From Marivibrio halodurans (GTDB taxonomy: Bacteria; Pseudomonadota; Alphaproteobacteria; UBA8366; Aestuariispiraceae), in NCBI RefSeq assembly GCF_017963645.1, contig NZ_JAGMWN010000007.1, forward strand, positions 1 through 64,000: a DNA stretch of 64,000 nt, written 5' to 3'. Below are positions 18,271-25,983 of this stretch, one piece after another; the stretch's first letter is position 1; the number at the start of each line of letters is the position of its first letter. The translations under genes and the position numbers were made by a program. Under the pieces are notes generated by a model. That model searched no databases and was not told the DNA's origin. It was given only the letters and a program-made list of their open reading frames with translations.

Positions 18271-19227
18271 ATGACCGTCCTGTTGATCGCCCTCGGCCTC
18301 GTATGCCTCGTCGTCGGGGGGGAGGGATTGGTTCGGGGTTCCGTTGCCGTCGCGCGTGGATTGGGGGTGTCGCCGCTCCTGATCGGGTTGACGCTTGTCG
18401 GGTTCGGCACCTCGACGCCGGAGTTGATGACCAGTCTCGCCGCCGCCTTCGCCAATTCGCCCGGGCTCGCCATCGGCAATGTGGTCGGCAGCAATATCGC
18501 CAATATCCTGCTGATCCTGGGGGTGACGGCCGTGATCGTGCCGGTGGCCACGGTTCGCGCGGCGCTCTGGCGCGACGGCACGGCGTTGGGCATCGCGACG
18601 ACCGCCTGCCTGGCGGTGGTGCTGGCCGGGACGGCGGGGCGGGTCGCGGGGGCGCTGCTGGTGACGCTTCTCGGACTCTATCTGCTCTACACCATTCGAA
18701 GGGAGCGCCGGGTCCCCGACGCGGCCGCCGAACTGCACGGCGCGGAGGCGACGATGGCGGAGCCCGGCCCCCGTTCCCCCTGGCTCGCGGTCGCGATGAC
18801 GGTGGGGGGGCTCTGCCTCACGATGCTGGGGGCGCACCTGTTGGTGAGGGGCGCGATCGATCTGGCCGCCGCCGCGGGCCTGTCGGAGACGCTGATCGGC
18901 CTTACCATCGTCGCGGTCGGCACCTCGCTTCCCGAATTGACGGCCAGCGTCGTGGCGGCGTGCCGGCGTCAGACGGACCTCGCTTTCGGCAACATCATCG
19001 GCAGCAATCTATTCAATATCCTGGGTATTCTGGGGATCACGGCGCTTGTCCGGCCGATCCCGGTGCCGCCGGAGATCGTGACCCTCGACATCTGGGTGAT
19101 GCTGGGCGCGACGGCGGCGATGTTGGTCTTCGCGACCACCGGCGCGCGGTTGGTCCGGCTGGAGGGGGCGGCCCTGGTGGCGGCCTATGGTGGTTATATC
19201 GCCTGGCTGGCGGCGGGCGCGATATGA
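18271..19227 (+). CDS. yrbG: calcium/sodium antiporter, CaCA family (YrbG-like)
   Basis: This 318-residue inner-membrane antiporter has ten helices in two inverted halves, each with the CaCA alpha-repeat: GFGTSTPELMTSLAAAFANS with GNVVGSNIANILLILG, and VAVGTSLPELTASVVAACRR with GNIIGSNLFNILGILG. The glutamate in each PEL motif binds the cation. A hydrophilic loop of about 25 residues separates the halves. It exchanges Ca2+ (or another cation) for Na+ or H+. It is convergent with bluB. Confidence 0.9.
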   Translation: MTVLLIALGLVCLVVGGEGLVRGSVAVARGLGVSPLLIGLTLVGFGTSTPELMTSLAAAFANSPGLAIGNVVGSNIANILLILGVTAVIVPVATVRAALWRDGTALGIATTACLAVVLAGTAGRVAGALLVTLLGLYLLYTIRRERRVPDAAAELHGAEATMAEPGPRSPWLAVAMTVGGLCLTMLGAHLLVRGAIDLAAAAGLSETLIGLTIVAVGTSLPELTASVVAACRRQTDLAFGNIIGSNLFNILGILGITALVRPIPVPPEIVTLDIWVMLGATAAMLVFATTGARLVRLEGAALVAAYGGYIAWLAAGAI

Positions 19228-19250
19228 TCACCGATTGACGGGCGGCGGTG

Positions 19251-19919
19251 TCAGACGCGGAAAATCCGCTCCGAAACGGCGCGGCGCTCCTCCCAGCCGG
19301 CTTCCTCCAACTCCGGTGTCGGCTGCACGCGCTCCGGATAACCCAGGCACAGATAGCCGACGAGGCGCCAGTCCTCCGCCGCCCGCGCGGCCTGGGCGAC
19401 CACGTCCGGCTCCAGGATCGAGACCCAGCCGAGGCCGACGCCGTGCGCGCGCGCGGCGAGCCAAAGCGTCTGGATCGCGGCCACGACGGAATAGCGCACC
19501 GTCTCCGGCATGGTCCGGCGGCCGAGACCGGCGCCCTGTTCCGGCGTGTCCTCGGCGAAAACGGCGAGATGAACCGGCGCCACCTCCAGGCCGGAAAGCT
19601 TGAGGGAGGCATAGAGCTTCGCCTTCTCCCCCTCATAGCCGGCGAGGGCCGCGTCGTTGCAGCGCCTGAAGCTCGCGCGGACGCGGTCGCGCGACGCCTC
19701 GCTCTCCACCAGGACGAAGCGCCAGGGCTCGCTCAACCCCACCGACGGCGCGCGGCAGGCGAGCGTCAGGAGATGCATCACCAGATCGTCCGGCAGCGGG
19801 GCCGGGCGGAACCGCCGCACGTCTCGGCGCCAGGCCAGAAGGTCCGCGAAACGCTTGCGGAAGGCATCGTCGAAATCGGGAGCGGCGTCGCCTTCGTTCG
19901 CGCTGTCCTTCGCCGTCAT
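19251..19919 (-). CDS. bluB: 5,6-dimethylbenzimidazole synthase BluB
   Basis: This 222-residue flavin-destructase of the nitroreductase fold converts FMNH2 to 5,6-dimethylbenzimidazole, the lower ligand of cobalamin. Diagnostic text includes RRDVRRFRPAPLPDDLVMHL, ACRAPSVGLSEPWRFVLVES, YASLKLSGLEVAPVHLAVFA, GLGRRTMPETVRYSVVAAIQ and YLCLGYPERVQPTPELEEAG. The start overlaps the rsmD stop by 4 bp, so it is cotranscribed with rsmD rather than with cobalamin genes. It implies that the organism makes B12 or remodels its lower ligand. Confidence 0.92.
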   Translation of the reverse strand: MTAKDSANEGDAAPDFDDAFRKRFADLLAWRRDVRRFRPAPLPDDLVMHLLTLACRAPSVGLSEPWRFVLVESEASRDRVRASFRRCNDAALAGYEGEKAKLYASLKLSGLEVAPVHLAVFAEDTPEQGAGLGRRTMPETVRYSVVAAIQTLWLAARAHGVGLGWVSILEPDVVAQAARAAEDWRLVGYLCLGYPERVQPTPELEEAGWEERRAVSERIFRV

Positions 19920-20482
19920 GATCCTTCCATCCCGTCGAGTCGGAGGAAATGGAGCACCGCCGCGCCATAGCGGCGGCTGTCCTCGACCATGAACCCGTCC
20001 GGCGCGGAAAAGGGCGTCTTCGGATGCAATTGCACGACGGCAAGCGCATCGGGCTTCAGCCAGCCCATTGCCCGCGCGCTCGCCAGCGCATCCTCCGCGA
20101 CCGTCTCATGATAGGGCGGGTCGAGAAACAGCATGTCCGCCGCTTCCGGTGCTTGAGGCAGGCGCGTCGCATCGGCCTTCACGATACGGGCCGGGGCGCC
20201 GATCCGCAGGCGGCGGATATTGCCTTCCAGCGCGCGCAGGGCGGCGGGCTCCCGCTCCACCAGCAGGGCGCGGGCGGCACCCCGGCTCAACGCCTCCAAT
20301 CCGACGGCCCCGGTGCCGGCGAAGAGGTCGGCCACCGTGCCGCCGCGCAGGATCGCGCGATGGGGGCCGTGCTCCAACCGATTAAACAGCGCCTCGCGCG
20401 CGCGTTCGGAGGTCGGGCGCGTTCCCATGCCCGGCGGCGCGTCGAGGCGTTGATTGCGATAGGTGCCGGCGATGATCCGCAT
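19916..20482 (-). CDS. rsmD: 16S rRNA (guanine966-N2)-methyltransferase RsmD
   Basis: This 188-residue SAM-dependent methyltransferase begins MRIIAGTYRNQRLDAPPGMG, has the TRPTSERAREALFNRL signature, SAM motif I ADLFAGTGAVGLEALSRGA and the catalytic motif LFLDPPY. It methylates N2 of G966 in 16S rRNA. The length is standard. It follows rluB by 5 bp and overlaps bluB by 4 bp on the same strand, forming the rluB-rsmD-bluB unit. Confidence 0.93.
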   Translation of the reverse strand: MRIIAGTYRNQRLDAPPGMGTRPTSERAREALFNRLEHGPHRAILRGGTVADLFAGTGAVGLEALSRGAARALLVEREPAALRALEGNIRRLRIGAPARIVKADATRLPQAPEAADMLFLDPPYHETVAEDALASARAMGWLKPDALAVVQLHPKTPFSAPDGFMVEDSRRYGAAVLHFLRLDGMEGS

Positions 20483-20487
20483 GGGGC

Positions 20488-21405
20488 TTAGCGCGGCTTG
20501 CGTCCCGTCGGCCGCTTGGAGAAGCCCTTCCGTCCGCCCGGGCGGACGGGCTTCGGCTTGGCCTTGGCGGTGCCGCCCTTGCCGGGGATCAGCTTCTTCA
20601 CCTCTCCCAACTGCTCGCGCAGGATGCGGGGGCTCACCTCCTCCACATCGCCGGCGGGCAGACGGCCGAGCTGGAACGGCCCGTAGGCGACACGGATCAG
20701 CCGGTTCACCGGATAGCCCAGATGCTCCATCACCCGGCGGACCTCCCGGTTCTTGCCTTCCTGCAGGGAGATGGAGAGCCAGGCGTTCGAGCTTTGCTGC
20801 GATTCCAGTTCCGCCCGGATCGGGCCGTAGCGCACGCCGTCCACCGTCACCCCGTCGGCGAGCGCGGCGAGCCTTTCCGTATCGATCGCGCGGCCCTGGA
20901 TGCGCACCCGGTAGCGCCGGGTCCAGCCGGTGGAGGGTAGTTCAAGGCGCCGCGCCAACTCCCCGTCATTGGTGAGCAACAGCAGCCCTTCCGAATTGAT
21001 GTCGAGACGCCCGATGCTGATGACGCGCGGCAAGCGCTCCGGCAGGTTGTCGAAGACAGTGGCGCGACCCTTCTCGTCCCGGGCGGTGGTGACGAGGCCG
21101 CGCGGCTTGTGATAGCGCCAGAGCCGCGCCGGTTCCCGCGCGGGCAGGGGCTTGCCGTCGACCACCACCTCATCGGCCGGGCCGACGGTGCGCGCGGGGG
21201 TCTCGATCCGCTCGCCGTTGACGGTGACGCGGCCGGCCTCGATCCAGCGTTCCGCCTCCCGCCTGGAACACAGCCCGGCGCGCGCCATCGCCTTGGCGAT
21301 GCGCTCGCCCTCGCCCGGGGCGGAGGCGTTCGGGCTTCCGGCGGCCTCGGTTTGGTCGCGCTCTGTCTCGTCGCGCTCTGTCTCGTCGGATGGGGGCTGG
21401 GTCAT
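20488..21405 (-). CDS. rluB: 23S rRNA pseudouridine synthase RluB-type
   Basis: This 305-residue enzyme of the RsuA/RluB/E/F family has an S4 RNA-binding domain (ERIAKAMARAGLCSRREAER, WIEAGRVTVNGE; about residues 34-75) and the catalytic domain with the aspartate in SIGRLDINSEGLLLLTNDGE, then GKNREVRRVMEHLGYPVNRL. It should isomerise a uridine in 23S rRNA (U2605 in E. coli). N- and C-terminal extensions are charged: the start is rich in Glu/Thr and the end in Lys/Arg/Gly, as often in alphaproteobacterial members. It is divergent from tadA. Confidence 0.9.
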   Translation of the reverse strand: MTQPPSDETERDETERDQTEAAGSPNASAPGEGERIAKAMARAGLCSRREAERWIEAGRVTVNGERIETPARTVGPADEVVVDGKPLPAREPARLWRYHKPRGLVTTARDEKGRATVFDNLPERLPRVISIGRLDINSEGLLLLTNDGELARRLELPSTGWTRRYRVRIQGRAIDTERLAALADGVTVDGVRYGPIRAELESQQSSNAWLSISLQEGKNREVRRVMEHLGYPVNRLIRVAYGPFQLGRLPAGDVEEVSPRILREQLGEVKKLIPGKGGTAKAKPKPVRPGGRKGFSKRPTGRKPR

Positions 21406-21530
21406 GGATCAAACGCTTTGCGTCGCGGGGCCTCGCGCCCGACAATGGTCGACGCCGCGCAAGATAGGGGAGCGTGGCCGCCGCGACCAACCCTTTTCTC
21501 GGATGCGCGTCGCGAAGGGCGCGGCCGCCG

Positions 21531-22025
21531 ATGGAGAAGCCGGAACCGCCGATGGATCAGGACGCCGCCATGGATCGCGCCTTCGCGGAAGCCGAGGCCG
21601 CCGCCGCGCGCGGCGAGGTGCCGGTCGGCGCCGTCGTCGTCGAGGTTGGGACCGGCGCCATCCTCGCCGCCGCCGGCAATCGGACCGAGGCCGACCGCGA
21701 CCCGAGCGCGCATGCCGAAGTCCTGGCGATTCGCCGGGCCTGCGCCGCGCGGGGAGAGCCGCGCCTGCCGGATTGCGATCTCTATGTCACGCTGGAGCCT
21801 TGCGCGATGTGCGCGGGCGCGATCTCCTTCGCGCGGATCCGGCGGCTCGTCTTCGCGGCCTATGACCCCAAGGGCGGCGGGGTCGAGCACGGCGCGCGCT
21901 TCTTCGAGCGTGCGACCTGTCACCACGCGCCGGAGGTCGTGGGCGGTGTTCGCGAACGTCGCGCGGCGGACTTGCTCAAACACTTCTTCGCCGCCCGTCG
22001 AGACCCGCATCGCGACGCGGAATGA
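21531..22025 (+). CDS. tadA: tRNA adenosine(34) deaminase TadA
   Basis: This roughly 160-residue zinc deaminase makes inosine at the wobble position of tRNA-Arg(ACG). The zinc and catalytic motifs are complete: HAEVLAIRRA (His ligand and catalytic Glu) and LEPCAMCAGAISFARI (two Cys ligands). FAAYDPKGGGVEHGARFFER is typical of TadA. The start is uncertain: ATG at 21531 is used here, while ATG at 21552 and GTG at 21474 are also in frame. It is divergent from rluB. Confidence 0.92.
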   Translation: MEKPEPPMDQDAAMDRAFAEAEAAAARGEVPVGAVVVEVGTGAILAAAGNRTEADRDPSAHAEVLAIRRACAARGEPRLPDCDLYVTLEPCAMCAGAISFARIRRLVFAAYDPKGGGVEHGARFFERATCHHAPEVVGGVRERRAADLLKHFFAARRDPHRDAE

Positions 22026-22075
22026 TCGATCGTCCCGAGGTGGGCAGAAGAGGAGACACGGCGGTTGAGAGGTCG

Positions 22076-22126
22076 GTCCTGCGGCTCCCGCTTGAGGGTG
22101 GGGAGGGTCAGCGAGAGCCGCAGGAC
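22076..22126. other. 51-bp hairpin with G-rich loop
   Basis: GTCCTGCGGCTC (22076-22087) pairs perfectly with GAGCCGCAGGAC (22115-22126). The stem continues inward by CGCT and GA pairs with one mismatch and one bulge, for about 18 bp in total, leaving the loop GGGTGGGGAGGG. It begins 51 bp after the tadA stop. No T-run follows, so it may be a terminator of the alphaproteobacterial kind, a structured RNA or a dispersed palindrome. Confidence 0.5.
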
Positions 22127-22284
22127 GCCTCACGCCGGATCCGAGGACCCGGGTGAATGCTGGCGGGAAAGAACGGGATTGATCACGTCCCCCCACCGTA
22201 ATCACACTTAAGTATATTAGATGCACGCGCATTCCAAAAGAAGGGAATCACGTACCGAGGGGTTGGACTCGAAAAAACTTGCCC

Positions 22285-22496
22285 TAGAGTATGGCACGTT
22301 CATTCTGAACCGCCCGGGATCGGTTGTCCGGGCTTCCGGCCAGGAGAGGTCGGGCGGGCGATGTGGGGCCTCGTCGCGGGACGGCGCGGGCGGCGTCGCT
22401 CCGCTTTCCGAATGTTCCGCATCGCCGCGCGCGTCGCTCCTTGCCGGAACCGGAAACGGCGTCCCGGGCGGTTAAAAAATAGCGCGCCACATTCTA
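22285..22496. repeat. 212-bp imperfect palindrome (structured RNA or mobile palindrome)
   Basis: The two arms (about 22285-22367 and 22414-22496) are inverted copies. The best-kept block is AACCGCCCGGGA (22308-22319) versus TCCCGGGCGGTT (22462-22473). Outside it, TAGAGTATGGCACG on the left matches TAGAATGTGGCGCG read from the right; inside it, TTCCGGC, AGGAG and GCGATG recur in both arms in the same order. Several differences are transitions compatible with G-U pairing. Function is unknown. Confidence 0.5.
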
Positions 22497-22590
22497 ACGT
22501 CTGGACCTGCCGGCCGATCGTGGCACGATGGCGCGGAGAGACGGTACTTTCGAAGGGGGGAGGCCCCCCGCGCGAGGAGGAGACGACATC

Positions 22591-24069
22591 ATGGCGCTGA
22601 CGCGGCGACATTTCCTTCAGGTAGGCGCCTGCGGGGTGGGGGCGGGCTGCCTCGGTGGATGTGTCGGCACCAACCGCGCCACGGGTGACACGAGCTTCAC
22701 AGGACTGATGTCGATCGAGGACGACATCGCCATGGGGCGCGAGCAACACCCGAAGCTGGTGAAGGAGTTCGGTGGCGAGTACGAGAACGCCAAACTGCAG
22801 AGCTATGTCGAGCGGCTTGGCAACAAGGCGGCCGAATACGCGGAATATCAGGAGTTTCCGTACAAGTTCACCATCGTCAATTCGCCGATCATCAACGCCT
22901 TCGCGCTGCCGGGCGGATTCGTCTATGTCTCGCGCGGGCTGCTCAGCTACGCCTCCAACGAGGCGGAGTTGATGGGCGTTATCAGTCACGAGATCGGGCA
23001 TGTGAACGCGCGGCACACGGCGGAGCGTGTCGGCTCCACGCAACTGGCGCAGGGGCTCTTGCTTCTCGGCACCGTCGCGACGGGGTCGAGCGCCGTCGCC
23101 GATGTCGGGAGCAGCGTCGCGGGTCTCGTCCTGCAAAGTTTCTCGCGCGAGCAGGAATTCGAGGCGGACAGCCTCGGCATACGCTATATGAGCCGGGCCG
23201 GCTACGACCCGGATATGATGTCCACTTTTCTCTCGACCCTGCGGGAATACAGCCAGGTTCAGGCCAAGATCAACGGCAAGGACCCGAGCAGCGTGGACGA
23301 GACCAACCTGATGGCCACCCACCCGCGCACGGTCGAGCGCGTGCAGCGCGCCAAGGATCAGGCGGTAGGTACCGCGCCGAACGCGACCCTGGTCAATCGG
23401 GAACAGTTCCTGGGCCAGATCGACGGCATGCTCTATGGCGACGATCCATCGCAAGGCGTGATCGACGGCCAGACCTTCACCCATCCCGATCTGCGCTTCC
23501 GCTTCACCGTGCCGGAAGGTTTCACGATGCTGAACAGCCCGGAGCAGGTCGTCGCCTTCAACGAGGATCGCACCGTCTCCATCGTCTTCGACGGGGTAAC
23601 GGTCCCGGAGGGGCGGAACATGGCGACCTATCTACAACGGGATTGGTCGGGCGATGTCACCCTGCGGGATCTGGAGCCGATCGACGTGAACGGCATGCCG
23701 GGGGCGACGGGCTGGGCGCGCCTCAACGGTCAGCAGGGACAGGCGGATGTTCGCGGTGTCGCGATCCGCCACGGTGGCGATCAGGTCTATCGCTTCCGTT
23801 TCGTCACGCAGCCCCAGCAGACCGACGCCTTCAGCGAGCGGCTGCGCCAGACCACCTATTCCTTCGCCAGGATCTCGGCCGAGACGGCGAACGCGATCAA
23901 ACCGCACCGTTTGCTCGTCGTGCCCGTGCAGTCCGGTGATACGGTCGCGGGGCTGTCGAAACATATGCCGCACGGCCGCTATAACGAGGAAATGTTCCGC
24001 GTGCTCAATGATCTGGTGGACGGGCGTCCCTTGCATGCCGGTCAGTACGTCAAGACCATCGTCCTTTAG
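22591..24069 (+). CDS. M48 family metalloprotease, Tat/lipoprotein signal
   Basis: This 492-residue zinc protease has the HExxH motif HEIGH in AELMGVISHEIGHVNARHTA and the third ligand Glu in EQEFEADSLGIRYMSRAGYD. The N-terminus MALTRRHFLQ is followed by a hydrophobic stretch and LGGC, giving both a twin-arginine motif and a lipobox, so it is probably a folded outer-envelope lipoprotein exported by Tat. The C-terminal half (about residues 290-430) carries an extra beta-rich domain, and the last 55 residues (LLVVPVQSGDTVAGLSKHMP, LNDLVDGRPLHAGQYVKTIV) resemble a LysM-like module. It probably acts in periplasmic protein quality control, like BepA/LoiP relatives. Start chosen for the GAGGAGGAG site 8 bp upstream. 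Confidence 0.88.
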   Translation: MALTRRHFLQVGACGVGAGCLGGCVGTNRATGDTSFTGLMSIEDDIAMGREQHPKLVKEFGGEYENAKLQSYVERLGNKAAEYAEYQEFPYKFTIVNSPIINAFALPGGFVYVSRGLLSYASNEAELMGVISHEIGHVNARHTAERVGSTQLAQGLLLLGTVATGSSAVADVGSSVAGLVLQSFSREQEFEADSLGIRYMSRAGYDPDMMSTFLSTLREYSQVQAKINGKDPSSVDETNLMATHPRTVERVQRAKDQAVGTAPNATLVNREQFLGQIDGMLYGDDPSQGVIDGQTFTHPDLRFRFTVPEGFTMLNSPEQVVAFNEDRTVSIVFDGVTVPEGRNMATYLQRDWSGDVTLRDLEPIDVNGMPGATGWARLNGQQGQADVRGVAIRHGGDQVYRFRFVTQPQQTDAFSERLRQTTYSFARISAETANAIKPHRLLVVPVQSGDTVAGLSKHMPHGRYNEEMFRVLNDLVDGRPLHAGQYVKTIVL

Positions 24070-24109
24070 CGGGGCGAGCCCCGGGGCCATGATGCAGGAA
24101 GGGTGACCC

Positions 24110-24937
24110 ATGTCCGAGCGCGGGGAAGAGCGCCGCCGGGCCGATCCGGTACTCGCCGCCCGGTCTCCCTCCGCGGCGCGACGGTTGATCCGCGAAGGCA
24201 TGATCGACGGACCGACCCAGGCGCTGGCCGCGGGTCATCTTCAGGCCGCGCTGGTGGTGGTTCCGGAGGCCGATGCCCTGGCTTTCGCCCGGCTATGCGC
24301 GCTCAATCCCCGGGCTTTTCCGCTTCTGGCCATGTCCGCGCCGGGGGACCGGGCGCTGCCGACGCTCGCCGGCGGGCTTGATCTAGCCCGTGATCTACCG
24401 GGCTATCGCGTCATTCGTGACGGTGTCGCGGAGGAGGGGGAGCGGGCGGATGTCTCGGATCTTTGGCGCGCCGATCTCGTCGCCTTCGCGCTCGGCACCG
24501 GGCAGGGAATGGAGGCGGCGCTGATGGCCGCTGATCTGGAAGTGCGGGAGGTCAGCGAGGCGCATTCCCCACCGCTTTATGAGAGCAATATACCTTTGAT
24601 CGCGAGCGGTGCCTTCGCCGGCCGGCTCTGGGTGACGATGCGCCCCTTCAGCGCCGGGGACGCGATCCGCGCGATCGAGATCGCGGCGCGCTATCCGCTC
24701 GCCCATGGGGCGCCGGTGCATTTCGGCGATCCCGGGGCGATCGGCATCGACCGGCTGTCCCGGCCGGACGGCGGCGTTCCCTCGCGAATGCGCGAGGGGG
24801 AGGTGCCGCTCTTCTGGCCCTCGACCCATTCGGCGGCGACGGCGATTCGGGCCGCGCGGCCCGGCCTTGCCCTTCTAAACGCGCCGGGCAAGCGGTTGAT
24901 CACCGACTTGCCGATCGATCGGGCGTGGGACCGGTAG
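24110..24937 (+). CDS. DUF1445 / D-glutamate cyclase-like putative hydro-lyase
   Basis: This 275-residue cytoplasmic protein matches the DUF1445 family, annotated as putative hydro-lyase and including D-glutamate cyclase. Matching segments are QAALVVVPEADALAFARLCA, NPRAFPLLAMSAPGD, DLPGYRVIRDG, DLWRADLVAFALGTGQGMEA, LYESNIPLIASGAFAGRLWV, MRPFSAGDAIRAIEIAARYP and HGAPVHFGDPGAIGIDRLSR. The substrate is not evident from context. It is the second of two same-direction genes, 40 bp after the M48 protease, and convergent with the universal stress gene. Confidence 0.8.
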   Translation: MSERGEERRRADPVLAARSPSAARRLIREGMIDGPTQALAAGHLQAALVVVPEADALAFARLCALNPRAFPLLAMSAPGDRALPTLAGGLDLARDLPGYRVIRDGVAEEGERADVSDLWRADLVAFALGTGQGMEAALMAADLEVREVSEAHSPPLYESNIPLIASGAFAGRLWVTMRPFSAGDAIRAIEIAARYPLAHGAPVHFGDPGAIGIDRLSRPDGGVPSRMREGEVPLFWPSTHSAATAIRAARPGLALLNAPGKRLITDLPIDRAWDR

Positions 24938-24966
24938 AACGACCCCACGCCCGACGCCCCTCCCTG

Positions 24967-25791
24967 TCAATGCGCGATCAGCACCGGCACCGTCATATGG
25001 CGCAGGATGCCCCGGGTCGTTCCGCCGAGGACGGTCTCGCGCAGTCGCGAATGGCCGTAGGCGCCCATCACGATAAGGTCCGCGCCGTTGTCGCTGACCC
25101 AGTTGAGAATCGTGTCGGCCGGGTCGACCTCGGTGCTCACCCGTTCTATCCGGCAGGCGACGCCATGCTCGGCCAGCCAGCGCGCGATATCGGCGCCGGG
25201 CAGGTCATCCCACTTGCTGGCGTTGATGCAGAGGATGGTGACCTGTTCCGCCTGTTGAAGCAGCGGCAGGGCATCCATCACCGCGCGCGCCGCCTCCCGC
25301 CCGTTGCGCCAGGCGACCAGAATATTCTTCCCGGTCGTCTTCGGCGCGCCGATATAGGGAACGGCCAGGATCGGCCGGCCCGCCATCATGACCAGATCGT
25401 CGGGCAGGGCCTCGATATGGGCCGGATCGCGGTCCGGTTCCGATTGGCCAAGGACGATCAGGTCGGTGCAGCGCGCGGCCTCGGCCAGCGCGTGGGCGGG
25501 GTCGCCCTCCACCTCCTGCCATTCGCAGCGGTCGGCGCGCCCGGCCTTGCGGCAGCTTTCCTCGAAGATGATGCGGGCCTTGTCCATGGCGGCGCGAACT
25601 TCCGCCCGGATGGCGTCATAGACGGCCGCCGGAACCTGCACGCCGACGGCGCTGGGCAGGGTCGGAATACTTTCCACCGCGCAGCCGATGACGTGGGCGT
25701 CGTGACCGTCGGCAAGGCGCAGTGCCGTATCCAACGCGCGTTCGGCGCGCGCCGACCCGTCGAAGTGAACGAAAAGGCGCTTAAGGGACAT
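24967..25791 (-). CDS. universal stress protein UspA family
   Basis: This 274-residue protein consists of a UspA-type N-terminal half (KRLFVHFDGSARAERALDTA) and a second Usp-like C-terminal half ending in the ATP-binding loop VMGAYGHSRLRETVLGGTTR. It is therefore probably a tandem Usp. Such proteins bind ATP and are induced by stress or low oxygen. A perfect FNR/FixK-type dyad lies 89 bp upstream (25880-25893) and would be centred about -42 from a plausible start site, supporting anaerobic control. The gene converges with the DUF1445 gene and diverges from the ghrA-like gene. Confidence 0.88.
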   Translation of the reverse strand: MSLKRLFVHFDGSARAERALDTALRLADGHDAHVIGCAVESIPTLPSAVGVQVPAAVYDAIRAEVRAAMDKARIIFEESCRKAGRADRCEWQEVEGDPAHALAEAARCTDLIVLGQSEPDRDPAHIEALPDDLVMMAGRPILAVPYIGAPKTTGKNILVAWRNGREAARAVMDALPLLQQAEQVTILCINASKWDDLPGADIARWLAEHGVACRIERVSTEVDPADTILNWVSDNGADLIVMGAYGHSRLRETVLGGTTRGILRHMTVPVLIAH

Positions 25792-25879
25792 GGGGCGGAT
25801 CTCCTCTCGTCGGTCGCGCGCATCCGGATGGATGCGTGTTCATTCGTGCAAGGCTAGGCCTTTCCGCGTGGTCGCCGCC

Positions 25880-25893
25880 TTGACCTGCGTCAA
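25880..25893. promoter_or_regulatory. FNR/FixK-like box
   Basis: TTGACCTGCGTCAA is a perfect dyad of the form TTGAC-N4-GTCAA, as recognised by FNR, FnrL and FixK regulators of alphaproteobacteria. On the minus strand a TAGCCT element (25856-25851) would place the transcription start near 25844, with the box centred about -42.5, a class II activator position for the universal stress gene. The ghrA-like gene starts 91 bp away on the other side and could also be affected. Confidence 0.55.
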
Positions 25894-25983
25894 ATTCCGG
25901 TGTCGCTGGCCCGATCCTCCGAAGCCTGATAGGAGAGGCGGCGATCCGCCCCCCTCCAATCACCGAGCAACAGGTGAGCGTCC

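Larger units (their letters stand above)
22026..22590. other. 565-bp gene-free region with two palindromic structures
   Basis: No protein-coding gene is convincing here. The region holds a 51-bp hairpin just after tadA (22076-22126), an AT-rich patch with CTTAAGTATATTAG at about 22207-22220 that could be promoter DNA, and a 212-bp imperfect palindrome (22285-22496) before the M48 protease gene. Neither arm resembles a tRNA, RNase P, SRP or tmRNA sequence that I recognise. Confidence 0.5.

Noticed and set aside
22284-22490. 68-codon ORF on the minus strand inside the palindrome (starts MARYFLTARD)
   Set aside because: It is generated by the palindrome arm; the mirrored arm on the plus strand reads ATGGCACGT then stops after five codons, so coding conservation is not supported.
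22026-22590. Possible tRNA, 6S, SRP or RNase P RNA in the gene-free stretch
   Set aside because: No T-loop/acceptor pattern, no GGAAGCAGCC SRP core and no GAGGAAAGTCC RNase P core were found; only unclassified palindromic structure remains.
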